Shown one piece after another: positions 53,717 through 62,437 of a DNA stretch of 64,000 bases. The DNA comes from Comamonas suwonensis (GTDB lineage: Bacteria; Pseudomonadota; Gammaproteobacteria; Burkholderiales; Burkholderiaceae_C), in NCBI RefSeq assembly GCF_012844455.2, contig NZ_JABBCQ020000008.1, positions 164,527 to 228,526 of the forward strand. The letters run 5' to 3'. The stretch's first letter is position 1. The number at the start of each line of letters is the position of its first letter. Position numbers and translations under genes: made by a program. The notes beneath the pieces were generated by a model that was not told the origin of the DNA, searched no databases, and worked only from the letters and a program-made list of their open reading frames with translations.

Positions 53717-55156
53717 ATGAACTACATGGACTTGCATCGCATTTTTGACTTGCAATACCAAGCCAGCCGCGCGCAGGTCGATGCACCTTTGTTGGTGCGG
53801 CGCGAGCGTTTGCTGCGCCTGCAGAAGATGCTGGATGAAAACGGCCCGGCGCTGTGCGCGGCCGTGGAGCAGGATTTTGGCGTGCGTTCTGAGCGCTGGA
53901 CCGAAATGCTGGATTTGATGCTGGTGCGCAATATGCTCAAGCACACGCTCAAGCATCTGCCGAAATGGAGCAAACGCCAGCGCGTGCGCACGCCGCTGAT
54001 GCTGCAGCCCGGCAAGGCCTGGATAGAGCGCCAGCCACTGGGTGTGGTGGGCATCATCTCGCCGTGGAACTACCCGGTGCAGCTGTCTCTGGCTCCAGTC
54101 ATCACCGCACTGGCGGCGGGCAACCGTGTCATGCTCAAGCCCAGTGAGCTGACACCGAATACCTCCGCCAAGATGGCTGAACTGGTCGCTCAATTCTTTG
54201 CACCTGAGGAGTTCAGTGTGATCGAGGGCGATGTGGGGGTGGCTACGCAGTTCTCGGGTCTTCAGTTCGATCACTTGCTGTTTACCGGCTCCACCGCGGT
54301 GGGGCGGCGCGTGGCGCAGGCGGCTGCTGTGCACCTGACGCCCACGACGCTGGAGCTGGGCGGAAAGTCCCCTTGCATCGTTGCGCAGGACTGCGATTTG
54401 CAGGCCGTGGCGCTCAAGGTGGCCTACGGCAAGCTGGTCAATGCCGGGCAGACCTGTATCGCCCCCGACTATGTGCTGCTGCCACGTGGGCAGGAGCCGG
54501 CTTTTGCCGAGGCCTACAAGGCTGCGGTGCAGCAGCTGTATCCGCGGATCTCAGGCAATCCCGATTACACAGCCATCATCAGCAAGCGCCATCTGGCACG
54601 GCTCAAGCAGATGCTGCGCCAGGCCCAGAGCCTTGGCGCGCAGGTGCACTGGATGCATGAGGCTGCAGCGCCCGCCGTAGATGGTGATACCACGCTGTGG
54701 GGGGAGGCGGTTGAGCGCCAGCTCGCACCCGCGCTGGTGTTTGGTGTCACGGGCGAAATGCAGCTGATGCAGGAAGAGATCTTTGGCCCCATCCTGCCGG
54801 TGATCTCGTACGAGCGCATTGAGGACGTGATCAATGCCATCAACGCCAGCCCGCGCCCGCTGGCGCTGTATTGGTTTGGTAACGATGAGGCGGAACGCGA
54901 TGCGGTGCTGCTGCGCACGGTCAGCGGCGGTGTCTGTGTGAACGACACTTTGCTGCATGTAGCGCATGACAATCTGCCGTTTGGCGGGGTAGGGGAGAGT
55001 GGCTGGGGTGCCTATCACTCGGAGCAAGGCTTTCTGCGCTTTGTGCACCAGAAGGCTGTTTTCGTGCAGTCGCGCTGGGCTGCCACGTCAATGCTTTACC
55101 CGCCGTTTGGTGAAAAGTTTGATCGCATGATGCGCTTCATGTGGCGCTGGCTCTGA
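53717..55156 (+). CDS. aldehyde dehydrogenase (coniferyl-aldehyde dehydrogenase-like)
   Basis: The 479-residue protein is an NAD(P)-dependent aldehyde dehydrogenase of the short, membrane-near coniferyl aldehyde/fatty aldehyde group. The Rossmann domain has VVGIISPWNYPVQLSL, LKPSELTPNTSAKM and FTGSTAVGRRV. The general base Glu is in TLELGGKSP, the nucleophilic Cys in NAGQTCIAPDYVLLP, and EEIFGPILPV follows. The C-terminus ends with a hydrophobic/aromatic tail (FMWRWL). The substrate is not determined by sequence; the family oxidises aromatic or long-chain aldehydes. It stands alone downstream of a terminator. Confidence 0.9.
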   Translation: MNYMDLHRIFDLQYQASRAQVDAPLLVRRERLLRLQKMLDENGPALCAAVEQDFGVRSERWTEMLDLMLVRNMLKHTLKHLPKWSKRQRVRTPLMLQPGKAWIERQPLGVVGIISPWNYPVQLSLAPVITALAAGNRVMLKPSELTPNTSAKMAELVAQFFAPEEFSVIEGDVGVATQFSGLQFDHLLFTGSTAVGRRVAQAAAVHLTPTTLELGGKSPCIVAQDCDLQAVALKVAYGKLVNAGQTCIAPDYVLLPRGQEPAFAEAYKAAVQQLYPRISGNPDYTAIISKRHLARLKQMLRQAQSLGAQVHWMHEAAAPAVDGDTTLWGEAVERQLAPALVFGVTGEMQLMQEEIFGPILPVISYERIEDVINAINASPRPLALYWFGNDEAERDAVLLRTVSGGVCVNDTLLHVAHDNLPFGGVGESGWGAYHSEQGFLRFVHQKAVFVQSRWAATSMLYPPFGEKFDRMMRFMWRWL

Positions 55157-55423
55157 TGCCGTTTTGATGGCATTGCCGGATTTAGCACTATCAAGAGTGA
55201 TCTGAGTCCTGACTATTTGTCATTGAATGTGACTCAAACCCTTGAGGAATGCGGGCTTTCTGCTCTACTTTGATGAGCGCATAGCACATAGATTGCTACA
55301 GGGCAAGGAAATGCGAACAGCCGCAGTCAACCGAATGGCTAACAACCATGCCGCGTGCCAAAACTCTAAATTTGTAGACAATTGCGCCCTTCTATTCTTA
55401 CATGTTTCTGCCCCGGTTTTTCC

Positions 55424-55948
55424 ATGTCCAGTATCCAGGTCCGTCCCGCTACTCTTCGCGATGCAAAAGCGATTGCCCAGATCCATACTGCTTCCGCACT
55501 GGAGGCTTATCGAGGTCTGGTTCCCGATGATCAACTGAAGGCTATGTCCTCGGTTGAAAAGCGCCAGGCTTACTGGCGCGAAGCTATTGAATTCTGTGAG
55601 CCGCAGGTCCAGGTTGCCATTGAAGGCGACAAGATCGTCGGCTTTGTCGGCTTTGACCGATCCCGTGATGAAAAGTCTCGCCAGACGACTGGTGAGATTT
55701 GGGCCATCTATGCATCTCCCACTCACTGGAGCCAAGGCGTTGGCGTGGCTCTGTGGGATGCTGCCCGTGATGGTTTGCTGGAAGAAGGCTGCACCAACGT
55801 GACAGCCTGGATTCCTCTGCGCAATGAACGAGCCCTGCGTTTCCACGAAATGGCCGGTTTCAAGCGTGAGATGTCCACTGCCAAGACGGCGGTGGTTGGC
55901 AGCATCAAGATTGAAGAAGTGCGCGTCAAGCGCCCTCTGAACGGCTAA
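55424..55948 (+). CDS. GNAT family N-acetyltransferase
   Basis: The 174 residues fit a GCN5-related acetyltransferase: IQVRPATLRDAKAIAQIHTASAL at the start, the beta strand EIWAIYASPTHWSQGVGVAL with the acetyl-CoA phosphate loop (Q/R-x-x-G-x-G/A as SQGVGVALW), and the late NERALRFHEMAGFKRE. The substrate is unknown. ATG 55424 gives the family start. It is followed 31 bases later by the methyltransferase gene and may be co-transcribed. The 250 bases upstream are AT-rich and probably hold its promoter. Confidence 0.9.
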   Translation: MSSIQVRPATLRDAKAIAQIHTASALEAYRGLVPDDQLKAMSSVEKRQAYWREAIEFCEPQVQVAIEGDKIVGFVGFDRSRDEKSRQTTGEIWAIYASPTHWSQGVGVALWDAARDGLLEEGCTNVTAWIPLRNERALRFHEMAGFKREMSTAKTAVVGSIKIEEVRVKRPLNG

Positions 55949-55979
55949 ATCAGCCCGTTAGCCCATTGAAAGACAGGCC

Positions 55980-57179
55980 GTGAAGACCATCAATAACAAC
56001 AACGTCGCGGCCTCAGTCTCCGCCTATCAACCGCTAGAGTGGCAAGAGAAGGGCAAGCCCCGCTCCGCCTTGTGGCGCGCTGAAAGCAGCCTGCCGCAGC
56101 CCAAGCGCATTGAGCTGGCCGATGACACCATGCCCGCTGATACGGCGTTTCGCCATATCAGCGAAGGTGCCTCGCTGCTGTGGCGCGGTGACTTTCAGAA
56201 CGCCCGCCAGCTCCTGGTGGCGCTGGGTCGCAGGCTGGAAAAAAAGGTGACACGCCGCAAGGCGGCGGTCGCTGCTGAAATCACATTTCCCCATGCTTTT
56301 CATCTGTATCGCCAGACTCAGGCTCAGCGCGCACGCGTGCTGGCCAGCATTCTGATCGAGCTGGATGACCAGTGGCACTGCGCACTGCGCCGTGCTCCTG
56401 ACTGGAGCGTCGCCTGCACTGAAGCCTGGGGCACAGCTCCCAAGCAAGGCGCTGCGCAATCCGTGCTGGTGCCGTTGCGCGACTTGCTCGGCGTCGTTGG
56501 TGCCCATGAGTGGCGTAAAAAAGGCGTGGAGCTTGCTGCGCTGGACGGTGAACGCATTCATGCCCATTACGGCGTGTTCTCGCCCGTACGCGGCGAGTAC
56601 CTTGAACTGGTGGCACGTGCGCCTATTCCCGCCGCTGGCATGCAGCAGGCCTGGGATATTGGCGTGGGCACTGGCGTACTCTCGGCCCAACTGATCAAGC
56701 GCGGCGTCAAATCCATTGTGGCGACCGACATGAGCGAGCGTGCTCTGGGCTGTGCTACCGAGAACCTGCAACGTCTTGGCCATGCAGCCAAGGTGAAGCT
56801 GCAGCGTGCTGACCTGTTCCCTGAAGGTCGTGCCGGCCTGATTGTCTGTAACCCACCATGGTTGCCGGGCAAGGCCGCATCGCTGCTCGATCAGGCCATC
56901 TATGACGAAGACAGCCGCATGCTGCGTGGCTTTGTTCAAGGCTTGGCTGCGCATCTGCAACCCGGTGGTGAAGGCTGGCTCATTCTGTCTGATCTGGCTG
57001 TGCATCTGAAGCTGCGCAAGCGCGAAGAACTGCTGGGCTGGATTGAGGCTGCAGGCCTCAAGGTACTGGGCCGTGAAGACATTCGCCCCAGCCACGGCAA
57101 GGTGCAAGACAGCGAAGATCCGCTGCATGCTGCACGTGCTGCGGAAGTCACCTCGCTTTGGCGTCTGGCCGCAATCTAA
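55980..57179 (+). CDS. class I SAM-dependent methyltransferase with NPPW motif
   Basis: The 399-residue protein has an N-terminal domain of about 210 residues without known relatives to me, then a Rossmann methyltransferase domain. Motif I is AWDIGVGTGVLSAQLIKRG (about 224-242), with VATDMSERAL after it, and motif IV is VCNPPWLPG. NPPW/NPPY marks enzymes that methylate planar amide or amino nitrogens, such as release-factor glutamine, adenine or guanine. The target cannot be fixed. The start is GTG 55980. Confidence 0.85.
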   Translation: MKTINNNNVAASVSAYQPLEWQEKGKPRSALWRAESSLPQPKRIELADDTMPADTAFRHISEGASLLWRGDFQNARQLLVALGRRLEKKVTRRKAAVAAEITFPHAFHLYRQTQAQRARVLASILIELDDQWHCALRRAPDWSVACTEAWGTAPKQGAAQSVLVPLRDLLGVVGAHEWRKKGVELAALDGERIHAHYGVFSPVRGEYLELVARAPIPAAGMQQAWDIGVGTGVLSAQLIKRGVKSIVATDMSERALGCATENLQRLGHAAKVKLQRADLFPEGRAGLIVCNPPWLPGKAASLLDQAIYDEDSRMLRGFVQGLAAHLQPGGEGWLILSDLAVHLKLRKREELLGWIEAAGLKVLGREDIRPSHGKVQDSEDPLHAARAAEVTSLWRLAAI

Positions 57180-57197
57180 GCGTAATTAAGTGCTGCA

Positions 57198-57725
57198 TTA
57201 AGCCAGAGAAGCTTCGGTCGCTGCGCTTTTTGGTACCTCGTTGACGGCCTCGCCACTCTCATCGTGGCAGGCCAGCAAAGCCGCCAGTCGCTCGCGCAGC
57301 GACTGGGCTCGCTCCTCCCCCGCGTACTCTTGCACGGCCTCCAGAAAGCTAAGGCTGGCGCTGCGCAAGCTGCTCAGGTCCCGTGCTTCACGCAGTTGCG
57401 TGCGCAGCGTCTGCGCAAGGGTTTCGTGACGGTTGGCAAACAATCGCTCGCACAGGTCAAACAAATACATACGTGTGCCCGCCATATTGATGGCTGGCGC
57501 TAAAGCGGGGCTGCTGCTTTTGCTCTCGCCGGTGGTGATCAACTCAAGATAGCCCTGTGCCACCAACTGCTGAGCCAGTGCGGCATGATCGCTGCCCAGC
57601 AAGGCTTGGAGTTCCTCCATGCTTTTGCCGCCGGCCATCAACAGCAGGGAGCGTGCACGCTGTGGCAGCTGGCGCGTCCCGGGCTGAAGTTCCTCTTGGG
57701 CCTTGGCGGTTTTTTGCAAAATCAT
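57198..57725 (-). CDS. hypothetical protein, 175 aa
   Basis: I do not recognise the family. Residues 25-65 look like a small winged-helix-type segment (RARSLLLMAGGKSMEEL through LAQQLVAQGYLEL). The rest is helical with Arg/Glu/Leu pattern (LFDLCERLFANRHETLAQTL, then LREARDLSSL). There is no signal or membrane segment. ATG 57725 is chosen; upstream in-frame codons add 51 residues of atypical composition. It is convergent with the methyltransferase gene, only 18 bases apart, and divergent from dusC. Confidence 0.6.
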   Translation of the reverse strand: MILQKTAKAQEELQPGTRQLPQRARSLLLMAGGKSMEELQALLGSDHAALAQQLVAQGYLELITTGESKSSSPALAPAINMAGTRMYLFDLCERLFANRHETLAQTLRTQLREARDLSSLRSASLSFLEAVQEYAGEERAQSLRERLAALLACHDESGEAVNEVPKSAATEASLA

Positions 57726-57857
57726 GGTGGGTGCTGTCTGGTGCAATACAAATGGCGATGCGCTATTGCATGTGCTGACGATGACACTGGTGTGAATCTG
57801 CTTCAATGCGTAGTGAATCACTTGGATTACGCCTGTAACCCACAGAGGTTGCTTCTG

Positions 57858-57907
57858 AATTAATAGCTGTAAGCGCATGCTGCATAGGCGCTACAGGTCA
57901 ATTTGAT
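57858..57907. repeat. TAGCTG/AGCGC intergenic repeat (family B, copy 8)
   Basis: AATTAATAGCTGTAAGCGCA and TAGGCGCTACAGG make the two halves. It lies in the divergent promoter region immediately before dusC. Confidence 0.6.
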
Positions 57908-57918
57908 TTGAGTCTGAA

Positions 57919-58962
57919 ATGAGACTGCTGCTTGCGCCCATGGAAGGGCTGCTGGATTTTGTACTGCGTGATGTGCTGACCCGGGTCGGGGGCGCGGACC
58001 GCTGCGTGTCCGAGTTCATTCGCATCACGGGCACGCTGCTGCCCGACAAGGTGTATCTGGGCATCATGCCCGAGTTGCGCAACGGCAGCAAAACGCTGGC
58101 CGGTGTGCCGGTGCGCGCCCAGTTGCTGGGTTCTGACCCGTCCAGCATGGCAGAGAACGCTGCAAACCTAGCGCGCCTGGGGCCTGAGGGGATTGATCTG
58201 AACTTTGGCTGCCCGGCCAAGGTCGTCAACCGCCATGGCGGTGGCGCATCGCTGCTGCAAGACCCGGCACAGATCGCTCGTGTGGTGGAGGCGGTGCGCA
58301 AGGCGGTTCCCGCACATCTGCCTGTGTCGGCCAAGATGCGTCTGGGCTTTAACGACCGGGCGCTGATGACCGAATGCGCGCAGGCCATGGAAAGCGGCGG
58401 TGCCTGCGAAATCGTGGTGCACGCGCGTACCAAGCTTGATGGGTATCGCCCGCCTGCCTTCTGGGAAGAAATTCCGCGCATCCGCGAAGCCGTGGGTGTG
58501 AATGTGGTGGCCAATGGCGAGATCTGGACGGTGGAAGAAGCCCTGCGCTGCCGCGAAGTTTCGGGTTGCGACGATCTGATGCTGGGGCGCGGCATTGTGG
58601 CCGACCCGGGGCTGGCTCTGGCCATCCGCAAGGCATTGGCTCAGGGCACTCACACCACCGAGGCTGGCATTGACTGGCCGGTGGTGGTGCCGCAGGTGCA
58701 GCGCTTTTGGCAGATGGTCTGCGAAGACCTGGAGCCGCGTCAGCGGGCTGGGCGACTCAAGCAATGGCTTAACCTGATGCGCAGGCGCTTTCCTGAAGCG
58801 GAAATCGCCTTTCAGGAAGTGCGCACGCAAACCGATCAAAGCACCATCAACGACTGGGTGCAGGCCTTGCCCCAGCGTGATTTGCAGCAGGAATGGCGCT
58901 GGCCGCAGGCTGCGGCTACAACAGACTGTCTGGAGCCAGAGGTCCAATCAGTTGCAGCATAA
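57919..58962 (+). CDS. dusC: tRNA-dihydrouridine(16) synthase
   Basis: DusC reduces uridine 16 in the D-loop of tRNA, using FMN and NADPH. The 347 residues follow E. coli DusC: MRLLLAPMEGLLDFVLRDVL at the start, VRAQLLGSDP, the catalytic Cys in DLNFGCPAKVVNRHGGGA, HARTKLDGY, ANGEIWTVEEAL and LMLGRGIVADPGLA. The C-terminus is about 30 residues longer than E. coli's and runs 47 bases into the convergent phospholipase D-family gene. Confidence 0.95.
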   Translation: MRLLLAPMEGLLDFVLRDVLTRVGGADRCVSEFIRITGTLLPDKVYLGIMPELRNGSKTLAGVPVRAQLLGSDPSSMAENAANLARLGPEGIDLNFGCPAKVVNRHGGGASLLQDPAQIARVVEAVRKAVPAHLPVSAKMRLGFNDRALMTECAQAMESGGACEIVVHARTKLDGYRPPAFWEEIPRIREAVGVNVVANGEIWTVEEALRCREVSGCDDLMLGRGIVADPGLALAIRKALAQGTHTTEAGIDWPVVVPQVQRFWQMVCEDLEPRQRAGRLKQWLNLMRRRFPEAEIAFQEVRTQTDQSTINDWVQALPQRDLQQEWRWPQAAATTDCLEPEVQSVAA

Positions 58963-60616
58963 GACGCAGGCCGAGGCTGGCATCGGGCTCTGAATGCGCG
59001 TCGCTCAGGCCGCTGTCTTGCGGCGCACGCCAGATCAGCTTGCCGTTGGTGTCCATCTCAACGCGCCAGCTGTTCTCGGGCAGGCTTTCGTCAATGCTGT
59101 CGCTGGCCAGCTGGCTGAAGCGGCGGCTGGCGATGAGCACTGCAATCTCGGTGTTCTGGAGTTGGGAGCGCATATCCAGATTCATCGAGCCCACGGCAAC
59201 CAGGTGCCCGTCGATCACCAGCAGCTTGGTGTGCAGCATGGCGCGAGAGGCACCCGTGCTCCCGCCCGACCCTGTGCCGCCAGCGCGCAGTGCCGAGCGC
59301 ACATTGGCGGCTTCGCTGCGCATCTCGTAAAGAATCACTCCCATCTCCAGCAATTCCTTGCGGTGGCGGGCGTAACCGGCGTGAGCCAGCGGTGCATCAT
59401 TGGATGCCAGTGAATTCGTCAGAATGCGAATGCGCACCCCCTGCTGGCGCGCGGTGCGAAACGCGCTCATGATTTCGTCCCCGGGGACAAAGTAGGGTGA
59501 AACGACCAGCAAGTCCTGCTTGGCCGAGCGAATCAGTGCCAGCAGGCCATCAACGACCGATTCCGCTTGAAGTGCGGGGGTTGCGGAGACGGGCGGAGCG
59601 CTGGGATCGTCTGCCTTGAGCAAGGCCTGGGCAAAGGTTTCGGCGCCGCTTGCTCTCTCATTGCCTTCGACGGGAATCTTGGTCGGGCTATCGGCCAGCA
59701 CCAAGGCGCGGGCCCAGATCCAGGGAATCCGGCTCAGGTTCAGAGACTCTTCATCGAGGTCGATGGAAGGTCGTATGTGCTGGGTGGCTTCAGCCTCTGT
59801 GGTGGCATCTTCACGGTCAAACTGGTCCTTGAGTTGCAGCAACTCAGCCTCGCTGACCAGTGATTGAACCGGGTAGGCGCGCACATTGTTCCAGTAACGG
59901 TCAAAGCTGCGAGACAGGTCCTTGACCACGGGGCCGCCGGTCAGTACGTCCAAATCGACAAAGTTGCCGTCGTTGGAAGCGTCGAAGTAGGCATCGCCCA
60001 GATTGCGGCCACCAATTACCGCCAGGGCGTTGTCGGCCACAAACATTTTGTTGTGCATGCGCTGCTGCGCGCGCTGAAAGTCGGTCAGCAGCGTCCAGGC
60101 ACGGCCGATGGTGGACGCTCGAGAGCCCGCCAGCGGGTTGAACATGCGCATATCCACGTTGGGCACAAAGGCCAAGCGCATCACCTGAGCATCCGGCCCG
60201 GTGCTGTGAAAGTCGTCCAGCAACACCCGAACCCGCACGCCGCGCTGTGCCGCATGGACGATGGCTCGCAGCAGACTTCCTGTGCTTTGATCGGCATGAA
60301 TCGCGTAGTACTGCAGGTCCAGCGTTTTCTGCGCGTTCTCCACCAGCGCCATGCGGCTGCTGAAGGCTTGCTGCGGGCCAGAGATCAAGGCGAAGGCTGA
60401 AGCATCGTCCTTGGCGGTGGCTGGGCGATTCTGATTAATGAATGCGCCCAGATTGGTATTTTGAGGCTGGCTCAATGCAGTGCTGACGGGGCGCTCTACA
60501 TCTTTAGGGAGCTGGGTGGCGCAGCCCGTCATAAGCAGTGCGGCTGCGGTGCATGCAGGTAGCACCAAGCGTCTCAATAGCAAAGGTATGGGGTGAAGGG
60601 AGGCGATCGCCAGCAT
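58916..60616 (-). CDS. phospholipase D-family lipoprotein (cardiolipin synthase C-like)
   Basis: The 566 residues begin with a lipoprotein signal (hydrophobic stretch then LLMTGCATQ, Cys near residue 32). They carry the two HKD motifs of the phospholipase D family: MHNKMFVADNALAVIGGRN (about 189-207) and LHTKLLVIDGHLVAVGSMN (about 458-476). DLQYYAIHADQSTG and VSPYFVPGD match ClsC. ClsC-type enzymes make cardiolipin from phosphatidylglycerol and phosphatidylethanolamine; E. coli ClsC works with YmdB, which is absent here. The gene overlaps dusC at its end by 47 bases. Confidence 0.9.
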   Translation of the reverse strand: MLAIASLHPIPLLLRRLVLPACTAAALLMTGCATQLPKDVERPVSTALSQPQNTNLGAFINQNRPATAKDDASAFALISGPQQAFSSRMALVENAQKTLDLQYYAIHADQSTGSLLRAIVHAAQRGVRVRVLLDDFHSTGPDAQVMRLAFVPNVDMRMFNPLAGSRASTIGRAWTLLTDFQRAQQRMHNKMFVADNALAVIGGRNLGDAYFDASNDGNFVDLDVLTGGPVVKDLSRSFDRYWNNVRAYPVQSLVSEAELLQLKDQFDREDATTEAEATQHIRPSIDLDEESLNLSRIPWIWARALVLADSPTKIPVEGNERASGAETFAQALLKADDPSAPPVSATPALQAESVVDGLLALIRSAKQDLLVVSPYFVPGDEIMSAFRTARQQGVRIRILTNSLASNDAPLAHAGYARHRKELLEMGVILYEMRSEAANVRSALRAGGTGSGGSTGASRAMLHTKLLVIDGHLVAVGSMNLDMRSQLQNTEIAVLIASRRFSQLASDSIDESLPENSWRVEMDTNGKLIWRAPQDSGLSDAHSEPDASLGLRLMLQLIGPLAPDSLL

Positions 60617-60668
60617 TGTTATCTTGTAACCGATGATGGCTTTTTCCGCATGTCAGACACAGGCTCCG

Positions 60669-61778
60669 CTAGAACTGGTCGTGGCCTTGAACTCTGGCCA
60701 CGATGCGCAGGTCTGGCCCCAGTCGTGCCACATCATGAAACTCCAGTTGCAGGCCTTCGCTCAATTCATTCAGGGGGCCGAAATTGGCAATGCCCATGGC
60801 GCCTGTGCCCAGCAGCTTGGGTGCCTGATAGAAGAGAAACTCATCCACCAGGCCTTCACGAATGAAGGAGCCATTGAGCTTGAAACCCGCCTCCACATGC
60901 AACTCATTGGTGCCGCGTTGGGCCAGATCGCGGAGCATGGCGGCCAGATCGACTTTGCCGTGGGCATTGGGCATATTAATAATCGTAGCGCCTAGTGCTT
61001 GCAGTTGCTCAATCTTGGCTTGTTTTGTACTGCAGGTGTAAATGAGACATCCGCTAGGCGCTTTTAAAACATGAGCATCCAGCGGAATGTCGAGCTTGCT
61101 GTCCACCACGGCAATACGTGGCTGGCGTGGCGTTGACACATCGCGTGCGTTCAGGCGCGGGTTGTCTGCCAGCACGGTGCCAATGCCCGTCAAGATCGTG
61201 CACGCGCGTGCGCGCCAGGCGTGGCCGTCCATACGGGCCTCTGACGAAGTAATCCATTGACTATTGCCGTTGTGCAAAGCGGTCACACCATCCAGCGAGC
61301 TGGCCGCCTTCATGCGCACCCAAGGCGTTCCACGAATCATGCGGCTGAAAAAACCGATATTGAGTTCCCGCGATTCGGTCGCACCAGGCCCTACTTCAAC
61401 CTCAACCCCTGCTGCGCGCAGACGATCAAAGCCTCGCCCCGCCACCTGCGGGTTGGGGTCAGTCAGTGCACCAACGACCTTGCCAATGCCTGCCGCAATC
61501 AGCGCATCGCAGCAAGGTCCGGTACGGCCGTGGTGCGAGCAGGGCTCCAGCGTTACATAGGCCGTTGCACCCCGCACGTCATTGCCATGGGCCGTCGCAT
61601 CGCGCAGTGCCATGACCTCGGCGTGTGGGCCGCCAGCCTGTTGGGTAAATCCCTGGCCGATGATCTGGCCCAAGCTATCAACGATCACGCAGCCAACACG
61701 GGGATTGGGAGAGGAAAGAAAAAGCGCTTGGGCAGCCTGCTCAAGCGCTTTGTTCATGCAAGTGGAAGAATCATTCAT
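60669..61778 (-). CDS. ribD: bifunctional riboflavin deaminase/reductase
   Basis: RibD carries out the second and third steps of riboflavin synthesis. Residues 1-145 are the deaminase, with the zinc site in GGPHAEVMAL and LEPCSHHGRTGPCCDAL. Residues 146-369 are the reductase, beginning VRMKAASSLDGVTALHNGNS and with LHVEAGFKLNGSF. In full-length enzymes the reductase motif is usually EGG; the Glu-Ala-Gly here (VEAG) is a mild difference. ATG 61778 is preferred over a TTG seven codons upstream because it sits just after the dyad repeat. The neighbouring genes are not riboflavin genes. Confidence 0.95.
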   Translation of the reverse strand: MNDSSTCMNKALEQAAQALFLSSPNPRVGCVIVDSLGQIIGQGFTQQAGGPHAEVMALRDATAHGNDVRGATAYVTLEPCSHHGRTGPCCDALIAAGIGKVVGALTDPNPQVAGRGFDRLRAAGVEVEVGPGATESRELNIGFFSRMIRGTPWVRMKAASSLDGVTALHNGNSQWITSSEARMDGHAWRARACTILTGIGTVLADNPRLNARDVSTPRQPRIAVVDSKLDIPLDAHVLKAPSGCLIYTCSTKQAKIEQLQALGATIINMPNAHGKVDLAAMLRDLAQRGTNELHVEAGFKLNGSFIREGLVDEFLFYQAPKLLGTGAMGIANFGPLNELSEGLQLEFHDVARLGPDLRIVARVQGHDQF

Positions 61779-61791
61779 TTCTTTTGATGGT

Positions 61792-61815
61792 AGCGTCAAT
61801 TTTTAAATTGACGCT
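61792..61815 (-). promoter_or_regulatory. perfect dyad directly upstream of ribD
   Basis: Two 11-base arms, AGCGTCAATTT and AAATTGACGCT, flank a two-base spacer, ending 13 bases before the ribD start. There is no T run, so termination is unlikely. It may be an operator or an mRNA hairpin that affects the ribosome site. An FMN riboswitch is not seen. Confidence 0.55.
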
Positions 61816-61855
61816 CTGAAATGAAGCTTCAATTCATTGGTTCATTGACTCGTAC

Positions 61856-62437
61856 TTAATTGGTAGCACTAGTGGTGCAGCTGGAGTCGGTCGAGGGTTT
61901 GCAGGCCCGTGTCCGGCCTGTGCGTGCCACGATAACCAAACGGCTTTGCTCTGGTGTTTCAGCAGTGCTGACATCGTTGCGCTTGATGGATAAAGCCAAA
62001 TTGGTGAGTCCACTACCGCCGACAGTGCGGGCGTAGCCAGCGCTATCGAAGCTGATATAGGGGTTTGATGCTGCTGCATTATTGTTGCCGGTCATCGTGA
62101 TGTAACTGACAAGAGCAGGCTGTGTTTGAATGAATAAATCCGTTCCTTCGTCGAAGGAATTGTTCGAATTCATGTCGACATAGACAAACCAGCCAGTAGA
62201 CCAACTGCTTGAATCATTTGGAACAACAAATGCATTTCTACCGGATTTCATCGCTTCGCTGCGTGCCGAATTGATGGATCCTAGAATTTTGTTGGCCAAA
62301 GAAGTCAGCTCGGAATTTCGTTGAAAGCTAATAAAGCCAGGTGCTGCCAATGAAAGTAGTACACCTGCAATCGCAATGATCACCATCAGCTCAATCAAGG
62401 TGAACCCATGTAATTTGATTGTGCGATGAATGGTCAT
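61856..62437 (-). CDS. GspH/FimT-family type IV pseudopilin
   Basis: The 193-residue protein starts with a type III (prepilin) signal: a short basic leader, then GFTLIELMVIIAIAGVLLSL with the conserved Gly and Glu+5 cleaved by PilD. The mature domain (FISFQRNSELTSLANKILGS...RSEAMKSGRNAFVV) fits GspH/FimT minor pilins, and a SYISFDSAGYART-like segment (NPYISFDSAGYARTVGG) supports it. The start at 62437 overlaps the pilE stop (ATGA). Minor pilins of this type help initiate pilus assembly. Base composition is AT-richer than upstream genes. Confidence 0.88.
   Translation of the reverse strand: MTIHRTIKLHGFTLIELMVIIAIAGVLLSLAAPGFISFQRNSELTSLANKILGSINSARSEAMKSGRNAFVVPNDSSSWSTGWFVYVDMNSNNSFDEGTDLFIQTQPALVSYITMTGNNNAAASNPYISFDSAGYARTVGGSGLTNLALSIKRNDVSTAETPEQSRLVIVARTGRTRACKPSTDSSCTTSATN

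Noticed and set aside
60617..61855. FMN riboswitch for ribD
   Set aside because: The leader between ribD and the pilin gene is only about 77 bases and contains a simple dyad; the conserved RFN helices are absent.
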